Shown here in pieces: positions 12,717-25,262 of a stretch of DNA of 64,000 bases. The DNA lies in contig NW_004450303.1 in the NCBI RefSeq assembly GCF_000321225.1, forward strand, positions 1,724,819 through 1,788,818, read 5' to 3'. Within the stretch, counting starts at the first letter, position 1. Every line of letters begins with the position of its first letter. A program made the position numbers and the translations under genes. The notes under the pieces were generated by a model. It saw nothing but the letters and a program-made list of their open reading frames with translations. It was not told where the DNA came from and did not search any database. The stretch is from Odobenus rosmarus divergens. Its lineage: Eukaryota; Chordata; Mammalia; Carnivora; Odobenidae.

Positions 12717-13084
12717 TGTTATGGACTGAATGTTTGTGTCCTCCCAAAATTCATATGTTGAAGCCCTGACCCCCAATATGATGGCATTTGGAGATGGGGT
12801 CTTTAGGACATAATTAGATTTAGATTAGCTTACTAGTGAGACTCCCATTATGGGGTTAGTGTCCTTCTAAGAAAAGGAAGAATGACCAGCACTTTCTCTC
12901 TGTCACGTGAAGACACAGTGAGAAGTGGCTATCTGCTAGCCAAGTGGAGATCCACCAGGAACAGAATTGGCTAGCGCACTTGATCTTGAACTTTCCAGCC
13001 CCCAGAACCTTGAGAAATAAACTCCTGTTGTTTAAGCCACCCAATCAATGGTGTTTTGTTGTAGCAACCTGAGCTGGCCAAGGC
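12717..13084 (+). mobile_element. MLT1/MST-type (ERVL-MaLR) solo LTR
   Basis: It opens TGTTATGGACTGAATGTTTG and continues with CCCAAAATTCATATGTTGAA, the GTGTCCTTCTAAGAAAAGG area, and near the end TGAGAAATAAACTCCTGTTG and TTTAAGCCACCCA, where the LTR polyadenylation signal lies. A 5-bp ATGAC at 12711-12715 and 13085-13089 may be the TSD. No internal region is attached. Confidence 0.85.
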
Positions 13085-13679
13085 ATGACTGGAAGGAAAA
13101 ACGCCAGAAAGCAGCAGAAAGTATGTTTCCTTCTTGGTTTTAAGATATGGAATTTGGAAGATCTAAGTGGTTTCCTCAGAGGAAGTCTTCAAGGGTGGTT
13201 GTGAGTTGTGTCCTCTGAAAGAGAGAGGCAGAAGGAGAAAGAGAGAGAGGTGAAAGAGATTTCGTACAAAGTTGAGGATGTATTTATGACAGAGCAAGAG
13301 CTATGGGGATACAAGTGAAAGATCTGGGGAAGAGAAGTATTCAAAAGTAGGAGGAGAAAACAGGTCACTACACACATGAAGCAGCTGAGGGATGGAGAGA
13401 AGGTAGATATATTTGGGTATATACATATTGTTCATTGCCCATGGCTTATACATGAATGAGAGATACAGTGGAATTGACTGGCCTCAGGTATTCTAACGTG
13501 GACACAAGTTGTTCTGTTTTGGTGCCAGAACACACCTGGTCTCAAAGATGTGCAGAGGGAGACAAGCTTCAAGCAGTGAGATGAGCACTTTTCTCTAGAC
13601 AGTGCTATTTCTGTTCTTAGAGAAAGGTTGAGGAACTTATCCTAGAAGGGGGACTATCTCAGACTCTTCAATTTAACAC

Positions 13680-13790
13680 TAAAGTAACTAGATAAGAAAA
13701 CTGGTTAGAATCCCAGCTCTGCAATTATAGACAAGTTTCTTGTTCTCTCTGGGCCTCGTTAACCTTACTAAAAATAATAAAGATGGATCC
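13680..13790 (+). repeat. MIR fragment
   Basis: AATCCCAGCTCTGCAATTAT and TTCTCTCTGGGCCTCGTTAA match the MIR head and core. Confidence 0.5.
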
Positions 13791-14169
13791 TTTCATAAGC
13801 AAATATTCATTACATTTGTTGATTCTTCCTTCAAAATGTTACCACCCTAATTTAAGTTCTTAGCACCTTTTATCTGTAGTACTATAAAATCATTTTGCTG
13901 AGAACTCATTTCTGGTTTCCTATTATCCACTAGATAGATTCCTTATTTAACCTGACACGAAGTATCTACCACAATCTCATCCTAGACTGCTTTTCAAACT
14001 CATGTCTAATTAATAAGGAACCCACTCTAGAAATACTAATCTAATCATTGTTTCTTAAACTCTCTTTTCAAATCACAGTATCCTTCCACATCTTAACTAC
14101 TACAAAAGAAGAAGAAGAAAAAAAGATTTGCCTCTCATATGTAAAAGGGGCTGCTGTGATTGAATTTTA

Positions 14170-14290
14170 CTTCAATTAACTATCCTCCAAGTGCCTACTA
14201 GGTGCCAGGCATTATGCTAGTACTCACAGAATGGTTGGGAGTGACAGACATTAAAGTAACAATTACAGTGTAAAATGCAAACCACCCAAC
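14170..14290 (-). repeat. Ancient MIR/L2-like fragment
   Basis: AAGTGCCTACTAGGTGCCAG and GCATTATGCTAG match the antisense MIR or L2 pattern. Confidence 0.45.
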
Positions 14291-14393
14291 AATTGTAAAC
14301 CAGGATAGCTCTTAAGGAGAGTTGAGTAAATGGAGCAGAGGAGAGATAGTGACTTTTGTGTTCCTTGTAAAACACTGTATTAAAATGCAGGAA

Positions 14394-14537
14394 CTAATAA
14401 TAAAAAAAAGAAAATATTACATTTGTAAACATAACTTATGTTTACAAATAATGTTTACAGTTTGGAATAAACCTTGAATGTTTCTGAAAAAAAATGGAAA
14501 CAAACTATAAAAAAAAATAAAGTCTCTCCTTAAAAAA
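14394..14537 (+). pseudogene. 5'-truncated retroposed 3' end of an unidentified transcript
   Basis: The segment is bounded by identical 12-bp copies of AAAATGCAGGAA (14382-14393 and 14538-14549), as for an L1-mediated insertion. It ends with AATAAA at 14516-14521, then ten bases, then an A run beginning at 14532. That is the expected layout of a polyadenylation signal, cleavage site and poly(A) tail. I do not recognise the parent. No reading frame is present, as expected of a 3'-UTR fragment. It also contains a perfect palindrome. Confidence 0.7.
14421..14449. repeat. Perfect 29-nt palindrome (14-bp arms, 1-nt centre)
   Basis: ATTTGTAAACATAA, a single C, then its exact reverse complement. 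It lies within the retroposed fragment. Confidence 0.95.
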
Positions 14538-15885
14538 AAAATGCAGGAATTTGAGAAGTGCCACTCATTATATATTGGAAAAATATAAGGAGTTTAGCCA
14601 ATAAAAGTGTTTTCAAAAACAAGTGAATTTGTTTTCAATATTTTGTCCTTACATTGATTTATTCTGCCCCAACGTACCTAAGAAGGAAACAGACTTTGAC
14701 ATAAGCTAGAGCCCTAAGACCTTGGGCCAAATTTTTATCCTCCATAGTCCCTAGTTTTCAAATCTATAAAATGAAGATGAATTTGAGGACAACCCAGTCA
14801 CCCTTCCTGCTTTGCAGGCCCATGAAACACACCTTTTGCTTGAACTATTTTAAATAAGTATTCCTTGCCAAAAAAAAAAAAATTAATATCTAATTGTGAA
14901 CCTAAGGTTTATTCAAAACTCATTTTCAGAGAAAACTGCCCAAGATAACTTGTAGGCATCTTCCTGAACATGTCACTTCATAGAACACGGCCATAAGTAT
15001 TTGAAATCAATACTTTGTGACTTGCCTTTTTTGTCCCCATTCAGATTTAGCTCTGGACTTTGGATTCAGCTATACTGGTATTTACTTGACATTTTACTAG
15101 GAGTTCATTTTTATTAGAAATCTTGGCAAGTTTCCATCCATGAGCTTTGGATCCAAAGATCATAGGGCCTCCATAGCACAAGTTACAGGGGCCACAGACT
15201 GGTTTGGCTTTTCCATGTTGATATCTCTCCCAGGACAACTTGACAATATCAGAACCATTTGAGACATTTCATGATTCTTCTAGTGATGATTTTTAGTTAG
15301 ATTTCATGAGAATTCACCAGAACCCTATGGTGAAAAAAGAAATTATGTCTTAAGTACAAAATGAACATAAATACATGAAGGGTATTTCTCTGGCCAGCAG
15401 GACAATATAGTGCCAGGTTTTCAAAAGAAATCCCCTTAGAGTTTAAAAGATTATAGTAGAAATTCATATTTTATATATATATATATAATACACACATATA
15501 TATAATTCTAGATGACTGAAATATCCTAAAAATATAGATAAAAAACTAGTCAAAAAGGTTAGTTCTGTAAGGAGAAATGGAGTACTGGAGGCATGAGGTG
15601 TGTTTATTTGTTCAGTATATACCCGCTTTGTATTAAATAGTTCACTTGTGCCTGTGTTACCTAGCTCCCAAAATGTCAATATGAAAATGAAAACATTTAG
15701 GAAATGATAGCTACTAAAGGGAAAAAAGAGGAGATGGAGAACAGAGCTGGTTTTAGTGTTTTGGGTTTTCCTCTGGATTCACATAATGCGTCGTTGAGCC
15801 TTTTTTTAATAAGGGGCTATCCAAGCAGGGATTGTTGTGTGGTCGGTTGTTTGGTCAGTTTTTTCGTTTTTCACTATGTTTTTTG

Positions 15886-16056
15886 TTTTTTTTTTAAGAT
15901 TTTATTTATTTATTTGAGAGAGAGAGAGCATGAGCAGGGCAGAGGGAGAGGGAGAAGTAGACTCCCTGCCGAGCAGGGAGCCCCATGCGGGACTCGATCC
16001 CAGGACCCTGAGATCGTGACCTGAGCCGAAGGCAGACGCTTAACCCACTGAGCCCC
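15886..16056 (-). mobile_element. Can-SINE (SINEC), minus strand
   Basis: A T-rich start, GA-rich middle and inverted tRNA head ending GAGCCCC. TSDs resembling TTTTCACTATGTTTTTTGT lie near 15867-15885 and 16057-16074. Confidence 0.9.
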
Positions 16057-18859
16057 TTTTCACTGTGTTTTTGTAATAAAAACCATCTCAGGACTTCTCA
16101 TTCTCCACCTTTCTCTAACTTCATTCGTAAGACTTCACCTTTCCTTCCTCGTCTTCATCCATGTAAATATAATTCAGGCAATTCAAGTTCCCTTTCAGAA
16201 TCTTGACCCCATCTATATCAAACACTTTGAATAAATGAACCTGATTTTGAGGTACTAATTATCTTCCCACCTGAAAATTTACTATATCCCTGCTGAGTTC
16301 GTAAACTACCAAACTCTGAGGACGGTGCCCTGTTTCCCACCGTTCACTGTGTTAGTACCTCGCACCACATTTCTCTTACATTTCATTTGTTCATGGATTG
16401 TTCAAAGAGAAGCATTGCTTTTCTAGCTGTGACCACAACTTGTTCATATTTAGCTTAAGTAATTAAATTTTTAATAGCTTTTAATTTGCATTTGTTTATT
16501 CTCAACCTAATGAAATAACTAGGAAGTGCGGCCTCAGATTCAAAACCACGGATTTGGTCTAACACAAATTTTGAGAGACAGGCAGAATTTACAGGCAAAA
16601 TGATCTTTATAAGGTAACTGGGAAAAACAAATCTCTCTGGCAATGCTGGGCTCATCTGTCCGCAGACAGTAGAGAAACCAGAGTCTTGTCTGTCTCCATT
16701 TGCAGCATGCTGACTGCCTGTGCCCCCCTCCGTAGATGAACTTCATCAAGTGTGAAAATAATCCTGGGACCATGGGAGACACATCATTAGCAAGGAAAAT
16801 ATATGTCTTTGCTGCAGCTCAAGGAGACACAGCCCATTTAAATGAAGATAAAAAGGGCCAAACAAAAGAATTACAGTAGAAAATATGCGGCTGGACTATC
16901 AGTAGAGGAGACATAATGCTACCCTTTATCATTACTTGTCATGCCCGCGACAGACTATAAAACTCCTACTGCTCCACGATTCTGTACTCGTCACTTTCTC
17001 AGCCAACTTTTGCCTTGGCAGATGCCTGGCATGTTTTAGACATATGATTTATTGCCTCATTTAATCAAGACTGTGAAGGAAACAATGGTTTTTTTTGGGT
17101 TTTTTTGGTAAATCACAAATGAGGCACCTTTCACTTACTCTTAGTGACAGAAGTGATATGGACATATATGTATCTATGTGTGGGTGTGTATGTGTGTGTT
17201 AAAAATCTCCAAGAAACACCATTTATTTACTGCTTGGTAAGAAATTTAAATAATTTCTATTCTTCCTGCCTGCCCAAAAAAGAGAAATTTATGCAACACT
17301 GCAGAATATAAATGCGGTCATCCTGCATCACTGTTTTTCAGCTTTTATTGTCATGGCAAAAACCAGCCTGAACAGATTCCAGGACTAATAAATGACCCTG
17401 AAATGGAGGTTATTGGCAATTTAAAGGCCATATCACTTCATTTTGCTTCCCATTTTGCAAATATATTATCCATTCACTTGGGGATTTCTTCTAAAATTTG
17501 GGAGAGCTCTGACTTGACAGTGAAGGGGAACCATGCACCCAGCAAGTAAGCAAAATTTCCTGGAAATAATATTACCCATTTTAAAATGACTCCTTGGTAC
17601 ATTGATTAAGTTGAAATGAAGTGCATGTAGCAAATGCTAGGTTGTTATCTTACCTAGGGAGAAAAAGAATGCTTTCTAGAGTTCAGTGGTAAGTAGGCAA
17701 TTCATTTTGACATAACGAGGAAAAGTGATGTTAACAACCAGAGGTCACCGAAAGCAGAGATGGAAAAGACCTATTAGATCATTTTCTCCATTCCCTGAAG
17801 AAGAGGGCCAAATTATATTTCATAGTGCTGGGTCCAGTTTAGCTTTCAATTACTCAAGCAAGGGGCTTTCACGACTTCAGAATTTTTCCAGGACCGTATC
17901 TTTCTTCATGATTCCCGCTTTCCTGGATGTATCAGTGAAGTATGAATCTTAGAATCAACTCTACGGGTTACCGCAAAAGTACTTTGTGCTCACAATTAGA
18001 CCTGCATACCTCAGAACCCATTTTCTCTTCTCTGACAGTGAACTCTAAAATCATTTCTTTGGTTATAGCTCCTTTTTCCTTCCCTACCCTACCTCCACAC
18101 TTTTCACCTCGCATCCCTTTTACTCTGAGTCTAAATAAGAGCTATGTCTTTGCAAGGGAATCCTCCAAAACAAAATTCTTGCCAGTTTCCAAAGGTACCT
18201 GATCATGGCATCTAGCACAAGCTATGTTTATAGATCCCCAAGACCATGTTGACTACATGAATGAAAGGCATGGATTCAAGAGACAGTGGGAGGAGACGAA
18301 GTAGAGATAGCAAGTCTAGACAACTCTTTCATAAATGCTATTGGAAATTGGAGTCAATGAACTGGATAGAAGCTAGAGGAAGGTGTGGGTCAAAGAAGGC
18401 TTGCTTTTTAAGAAAAGGAGATTGCAACATTTTGCTTTGAAGAAGGAGTGACTCCGAAGAAAGACCAAAAATGAGGATGCAGGGGAAAATGGCGCACCTA
18501 CCGGAGCCATGTTCCTAAGCAGAAAAGAAAGGATGGGATTGCGTGCACAAATGCAGAGGATGACCTTATATGGGTGCACAGACAGATCATTCCATCGAAA
18601 GGGAGAGCATATAAGAGGTGTTGATGCGTTGGCAATTTGGTGGTGTGAGAGGTGATCTCAGTTCTCTTTCAATAAAGCAGAGAATGGATTTTATGACCAT
18701 TAAAGTCCCCTTGGCCACTCCAAATTCTTTGACTTCTACTGAAAATAAGGACAGTTTTTAGTGTCTTCTAATTAGGTAATGTGTGAAGCTTATTCACTTA
18801 CAAGGCTCAGGCCTTGCAATGCACCGTTTTCAGCTCTTGGAATCTCAACTAAGGAAAAT

Positions 18860-19640
18860 TATAGATTCAGAAAACATTTATTCACAAAAATGTTCATTAC
18901 ATATCATTTATAATAGTAATGGCTGTAATAATATAAACAACCTAAATGAATAATAAGGAAAAATTATGGCACATTTAAAATAATACTTCAAGATAACATG
19001 GAAAATTCCAATGTTATATTCAAAAGAACAAGGAGGCTCTAAATAGAAGCACAAAACAGTAAAGGAAAATATGAACAGTGATTGACCCTTTTTTTCAGCT
19101 TTATTGAGGTATAATGGGCAAATAAAATTGTAAGATATTTAAAGTATACAGCATGATGATTTGATATACATACACATTGTGAAAGGGCTCTTTCGGTCAA
19201 GTTTATTAATACATCCATCACCTCACCTATTTACCTTTTTGGGTGGTTGGTGGGGTAAGAACATTTAAGTTCAACACTCTTGGCAAATTTCAATGATCCA
19301 AAACAGTGTTATTAACTATAGTCACCGTGTCTTACATGAGATCTTCAGACCTCATTCATCTTATAACTAAAAGTGTGTGCCTTTTTACCAATCTCTCCCT
19401 ATTTCCCCTACCCCCAAGCCCTGGCCATTACTTTTCTACTCTCTGTTTCTATGAATTTGACTTTTTTTTTAAAGATTCCACATATAAGTGATACCATGCA
19501 GTATCTGTCTTCCTCTGGCTTATTAACAGTGATTGATTTGGGGTGGTAAACCCTTAGTGATTTTTCTGCCTTCTTTCCACTTTCCTAATTTTTCCAGGTC
19601 TTTTATAATAATTATATAATACTAACATAAGCACCAAATT
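18860..19640 (+). mobile_element. Old L1M 3' end, interrupted by a younger L1
   Basis: ATTTATAATAGTAATGGCTG and AAACAACCTAAATGAATAAT resemble the ORF2 end of old L1M elements. The right-hand piece from 19537 (TTTTCTGCCTTCTTTCCACT, CTAATTTTTCCAGGTCTTTT) resembles the following 3' UTR. Confidence 0.6.
19086..19524 (-). mobile_element. 5'-truncated L1 3' UTR fragment, minus strand
   Basis: It begins with a T run and AGCTTTATTGAGGTATAATG, followed by GTATACAGCATGATGATTTG and ATTAACTATAGTCACCGTG, a common antisense L1 3' UTR. Identical 12-bp TSDs, AACAGTGATTGA, lie at 19074-19085 and 19525-19536. It sits inside the older L1M. Confidence 0.88.
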
Positions 19641-19699
19641 CCCTATACCAACTTCCCTTATACTTAAAAGATTCCTGATGGATACATCTGGGTTCAACT

Positions 19700-20065
19700 C
19701 TTTTATTTTCTCCTGACACATAATTGCTGACATTTATTGTGTATTTCCAATATTCCAGACAATCTTTTACTATACAATCTCAGGCAAAATTATTTTTAAG
19801 TTTGTTTGTTTGTTTGTTTGTTTGTTTAAGTAATCTCTACCCGTGGGGCTCGAACTCACGACCCTGAGATCAAGGGTCTCATGCTCTTCAGGCTCAGCTA
19901 GCCAGGCACCCCCTTAGTTCAAATTTCTTAACCTTTCTCACTTTCATTTTCCTCATTTGTAAATAAGCATAATTTTTCTCCTATGTAAAATGAGGATCTA
20001 ATAAACGAATGCATGAATAGATCTTAGTGTAGCTATTATAAGCACTCAGTAAATGTTAACATAAT
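19700..20065 (+). repeat. MIR-like segments around a SINE
   Basis: CATTTTCCTCATTTGTAAAT and ATAAGCACTCAGTAAATGTT at 19945-20060 fit the MIR core and tail. The left part is only faintly MIR-like. Confidence 0.45.
19799..19913 (-). mobile_element. Old SINEC-type copy with (GTTT)n tail, minus strand
   Basis: The inverse complement reads as a tRNA-derived head (GGTGCCTGGCTAGCTGAGCC), then GATCTCAGGGTCGTGAGTTC and a short body. The tail is an AAAC repeat, seen here as GTTT from about 19801 to 19827. This is the short-bodied form, also at 25161 and 48119. Confidence 0.82.
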
Positions 20066-21966
20066 TATTATTATTATGTTCATATATTATTTTGTCATAT
20101 TTTGCTGCTTATTCTATTGCTTTCTTTCATCCAAGAACATAAGACACATTTTTGGTCCACTTAATATTTTCTTTTTTAAACTTTAAACCAAAACAATATC
20201 TTATATCGTCCCTTTCCCTTTTGTTATGTAATAGCGTTATCAAGAAATGGAGCAATTCCTTGAGAGGACATAACCTTTAGCTGGTCAATTTTCCTCAACA
20301 AGGGCAGACAGCCCATTTCCTGCATGCCTCTTTCTATATTGCAGTACAAGAATATTGTTAGAAACTTGGAGTTTTGGTAGCCTTGGGAACGGGACCAATT
20401 CCCAGGTATTTAATTTAGTTCTGGTCTCATCTAAATTGAAATTTTGACATAGCATTTTTCTCACACTAAGGAATAGTTTAGAGGAATTTTTCCAATTTGT
20501 CTTTATTTATTGTGAAGTCAAGCCAAACCCCACAGGTTTTATGGCTGTTTTGTCAGTTATTGGTGACATTATTCAATCACTCACACACACACACGCTAAT
20601 TTGAGGTCCCTGTAATTCTACCCATGAGACATTCCCACCCAGTAATTCCAGTATATGCTTCTAAGGAAACTGAAGAAAAACAAAATGGCTTTTAGCATGT
20701 ATACATGAATCATACTAGGACTTTTTTCAGCTGGAAGAAATCCAGAATTCTTTCAAAGGACAGAGATTTGATTCTCCCATTTAAATCTGTGCTGGTATAT
20801 GGCATTTTCATTTATTTGTCTTTGTTTCTTTGTTCTACCTGAATTTTATGCTTTTTTGCTTGCAAAAGATCAATTTCTCCCTGTCCCAGGCATCCCAGCT
20901 TTGTTTTTTTGTTTTGTTTTGTTTTGTTTTTTAATCACTTTAAGTTTTCTAAAAATTGCTGAAATGAATTTATAAGTCCCTTAAATGCAGAGGTGAATTC
21001 TATGTAGCATGCTGATTTGACACGCATTTGATTTCACTGGGAGCAGTGACTTCACCTTATTAATAGCGTTACCCAATAACTGTTTAGGGTCAGAGTTTTC
21101 ATTTCTCATCCTTAGTTTGTGTTAGAAAAACAAGTTACAGAAAATCATTAATTGTTTTTATGGGAAAAATTTACTCTTGGTCCCAACTTTTAGAGATGGT
21201 CATTAGGAATCGAACCAGCTCACAAAAGCCTCCTTGGCCAAGCAGTGAATGTGCGTGTGGGTACAAGTAAATCCATAATTAACAGTAGCATTAATGTTGG
21301 AGTATAAAAATGGTGTTAAAATCACATAACCTGATATTCAGCAGAATACATTAAGATGCTGTTGAAGTAGCTAGAAAATTGAGAAATACATGAATGAGAC
21401 TTCTACTGTTAAGAACTTTAGGGGGTAAAAGCATAAATATACTGGTTCTTTTGATGTTTTTTTTTCTTTGTTAAACATGCTTTTTAAAGTAGTTGCCTCA
21501 TATCTCAAGACCAATATCTTACAAAATGTGCATTTTTGACAGTCTGAGAGATTAAGGGAACCATTGAAAGATAAGGAGTGAGTGTTCTTGGAAGAATGAG
21601 GAGAAGATAAGATATTTAAAGGATTTATTGATAAATATGAGAGAATTCATTAAGACAATTAAGTTCAAAGTGCCATTTAGCTCCCTGACATAACTGATCA
21701 TGCAAAAGGAAAATTGAGAGAAGGAAGAGGCCTGCTGGTCATTGGATGCAGCCCGCAGGCCACATACAAGAGGAGGCAAGGCGTGCAGAGAGGAAGTGGC
21801 ACAGACGTGTGCAAATCAGAGGGTGTTCCCTTGATAGTCACGAGGAGTGTGTAGACTGGAAAGAAAGATGTTTTTAAATAAGGTATTCTCGATTAATCCA
21901 TATTGTAATGAGAGAAATGAAACAAGTCTGGAGGCTTTCCATATACAATTTGAGTCCTGAGACTTT

Positions 21967-22149
21967 TTTTTAAAGATTCATTTATTTATTTGAGAGAAAG
22001 AGACGGGGCGGGGGGAGGAGGGACAAAGGGAGAGAGAGAATCTCAAGCAGACTCCCCATTGAGCCCGGAACTTGACTTGGGGTTCAATCCCACAACCCAG
22101 GAGATCATGACCTGAGCTGAAATCAACCGACTGAGCCACCCAGGTGCCC
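21967..22149 (-). mobile_element. Can-SINE (SINEC), minus strand
   Basis: A T-rich start, GA-rich middle and inverted head ending CACCCAGGTGCCC. TSDs TGAGTCCTGAGACTTT (21951) and TGAGTCTTGAAACTTT (22150) differ at two bases. Confidence 0.92.
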
Positions 22150-22438
22150 TGAGTCTTGAAACTTTGGTGTCTATGATGCTTTCTTACTTTGATAGCTGCA
22201 ATCTCTATATTGAAAGTATTCATCATTTTCAGTACCCAGACTTTTACTTCCTTATGGAATATGTGGTACTGAGTGAATTAGAAAGAGTCACTTTGGAGAA
22301 ATTTTTTTTATAGTTCTCAGACTTTTAGGTAGCTCTCAAGACCTTTGCTACAGTGTTCCTCCACATTCCACTGAAATGCAATTTGTTTAAATATGCATTT
22401 TACAAAAAGGATCATAAGGACTTTAAAACTGAATAGGT

Positions 22439-23045
22439 ACCTGCTATTGATGGGACCACAAACTGGCGCAGCTGTGATGGAAAACAGTACAGTGGCATCT
22501 CAAAAAATTTAAGATAGAATTACCATTTGGTCTAGTAATTCCATTTGGGGGTATATTTCCAAAAGAATTGAAAACAACGTCTGGAAGAGATATTTGTATA
22601 CCTGTGTTCATAGCAGCCTTATGCATAAGAGCCAAAAGGTGGAAACAACTCACGTGCCCATTGACAGAAAAAGGGATAAATATTCCACCCTAAAAAGCAA
22701 AAAAAAATTCTGACATAGGCTACAAGACGGGTAAACTCTGAGAACATTATGCTAAGTAAAATAAGCCATTAATAAAAAGACAAATACCACAGGATTCCAC
22801 TGTGTGAGGTAGCTAGAGTAGTCAGACTCAGAGAGACAGAAAGCAGAAAGGCGGTTTCCAAGTGCTGGGAAAGAGGGAAGGGATGGTTAATTAACGGGTA
22901 TAGAGTTTCAGTTTGCAAGATCAAAATATCTGGAGACTGCACAACAATGTAAATATATTTAAGCCTATTGACTGAACTGTGAACTTGGAAATAGTTAAGA
23001 TGGTAAATTTTATGTTCTGTGTTTTTTATCACAATTTTTTTTAAA
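22439..23045 (+). mobile_element. L1 ORF2 end and 3' UTR
   Basis: The sense L1 order is visible: GGGACCACAAACTGGCGCAG, ATTTCCAAAAGAATTGAAAA, TGTTCATAGCAGCCTTATGC, ACATTATGCTAAGTAAAATA, then the 3' UTR and an A-rich end. The TSD is AAAACTGAATAGG (22426) against AAAACTGAATGGA (23046). ORF2 is broken by stops. Confidence 0.9.
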
Positions 23046-23200
23046 AAAACTGAATGGATGAAAGGAAGAGGTGATCTAGATGAACCTAGAGATTTGCTCT
23101 CCTATGTTAACACTGATGATTCAAATGTTTATGTAAGGTTTGTTTAATTTAACAGATTGCATTATACGTAATGCTTTTCCTACAATTAAACTATTTTCTA

Positions 23201-23420
23201 GGGGCACCTGGGTGGCTCAGTATCGTTAAGCGTCTGCCTTCAGCTCAGGCCCTGATCCCAGGGTCCTGGGATCGAGCCCTGCATCGGGCTCCCTGCTCCG
23301 TGGGAAGCCTGCTTCTCCCTCTCCCACTCCCCCTACTTGTGTCCCTCTCTCACTGTGTCTCTCTCTGTCAAATAAATAAAATCTTTAAAAAAAAAATAAA
23401 TAATAAAATAAATAAATAAA
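23201..23420 (+). mobile_element. Can-SINE (SINEC) with long A-rich tail
   Basis: tRNA head, CT-rich middle and a long (AATAAA)-type tail. TSDs TAAACTATTTTCTA (23187) and TAAACTATTCTCTA (23421) differ at one base. Confidence 0.95.
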
Positions 23421-24433
23421 TAAACTATTCTCTAATATTTATAGACTAAAGCCTAACACTATCTTCAGCAAAATTCTTAAATATTTTCAGGTTCGAACAG
23501 TATGATACTGAACCAATAACTGTTTATTTTGCTAATGGTAAAATTTTTACATTTGAGCATTTAAACTGAATTATCATGTAGTTGGTCCAAATGGAAACTT
23601 CTAAACTACATGGCCTATTCTTTGCAATAGACAGAATGTTTAAAATCTAATAAAACTACTAAATTATTAAAAAGCAGAGATATTTCCATTGTATTGAAAT
23701 AGATAAATTTAGAGTGAGTTCAAAACACTCAACAATAGTATTACGTAGAAAAGACCTCTGAGTTTTACTCAGTTTTCATTTATATCTTTTTCTTCTTTGA
23801 GGCAGAACTTACAGCACCAGAAGAAATAATATAAAGAAAATAGTTTTTCATTACAGTAAATTTTATTTGTCCTAACTTAGAATACAAATTTCTCATTCTA
23901 GGTTCAGGTAAACAGAACAATTACAAACTATAAATTATATTCAGATTGTTACTTTTATTCATTCACGGAAGTCCTTTCATTACCATGACTTTTGAAAAAC
24001 ATAAAATGCTTAGAAAAATATCATATAATCTAAGTATAAATTACTTAAGAAATATTTGAAACATCAGACAAACCAGTTTTCAAAGTCTTTAAGAAAATAC
24101 TGCAGAAAAGGAAAAATAGAATTCAAATATTTTTGATACAGCTAAATATACATTACCTTTTCAAAAATGACATAAGTAATGAATATACAAATTAAATTTG
24201 GATAAATGAACTGAAATGAAAACTACATCACAGATATGTTACATTTGTGTAGGTATTTGTATATGTATACATTTATATAGGCAGTTTTTAGGCTATTACC
24301 AAAATGTCAAAATATTTTGCATGAAGTAATCTATTATTTACTATTTTGCAAAATCATTTTAAAGAATATACTCTAAATATGAAAGATGACAAATAAAATA
24401 AATATTTTATCTGGGGATCTCTCTCATACAGAC

Positions 24434-24474
24434 ATACACACACATATACACACACACACACACATGCACACACT
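24434..24474. repeat. (CA)n microsatellite, interrupted
   Basis: A CA-rich run with TA and TG interruptions. Confidence 0.9.
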
Positions 24475-24655
24475 GTTTTTTCAGAAAATGTTCTTAAACC
24501 TTTTATATATGGTGACACCTATAATTTTTTTTTCACTTTTGTGGCCTTTACTCATAAGGTATACAAATAATCTTTGATATTTGAGCATTTCATGGGAGAT
24601 TTTAAACTCATTTACAATCCTAAATATAGAGAAGGAGAAATGATGGGCACTAGAT

Positions 24656-24789
24656 CTGTGGCTGCTTACTACTCAATAAGGGGCCGTGAGGTGGGCATTT
24701 GAATAAGTGTTGTGGCATTCTGTTTCTTTTGTGTCGGTCTGAATATGGTACACATTTAAAGCTATTCTTAAAATATATAATTCAATTGT
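24656..24789 (+). repeat. 134-bp direct duplication, copy 1
   Basis: By eye it matches 25739-25872 at 133 of 134 bases; the one difference is C in copy 1 against T in copy 2, in GGGGCYGTGAG. The flanks on both sides are unrelated. It does not look like a known transposon end. Confidence 0.95.
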
Positions 24790-25160
24790 TCTTTAAGCAA
24801 AGGATGAAAAAGAGAGATTGAGAGAGAAAGAGTGAAAAAGAGAAGATCCCAAGGAACTTGCCTAGTATCCAGGCTTACCTATTTGCCAAGAGAAGACCCT
24901 ACCCTGATATGTATCCCATCCCTGTTGTTGTCTATGTGGGAACATAGAGTTCTAAGAGTTGCTCAGAGAAAAGTATCAGAATTCTCCAGGTAAACATAAC
25001 TCACTATTTCTAACTATGACATTTTTGTGTGAGGACAGAGATATTTTCCCATACCGAAAGGATTTAACTGGAGGAGAAAATAACAAGAAAGAAACATGGG
25101 GGGAGGAGGGGCTCAGCTGAGCAGAGCAAGGCTGTGCCAAGGAAAAAAGTGGATAGTCTG

Positions 25161-25262
25161 GGGGTGCCTAACTGGCTCAGTTGGTAGAGCATTCGACTCC
25201 TGATCTCAGGATCATGACTTCAAGCCCCCTGTTGGGCGTGGAGACTACTTAAAAAAAAATTA
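25161..25262 (+). mobile_element. Short-bodied SINEC copy
   Basis: Head GGGGTGCCTAACTGGCTCAG, TTCGACTCCTGATCTCAGGA and a poly(A) tail. The left flank AAGTGGATAGTCTG recurs as AAGTGGATGGTCTG only at 25321, 58 bp beyond the tail, so the TSD is not at the usual place. Confidence 0.85.
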
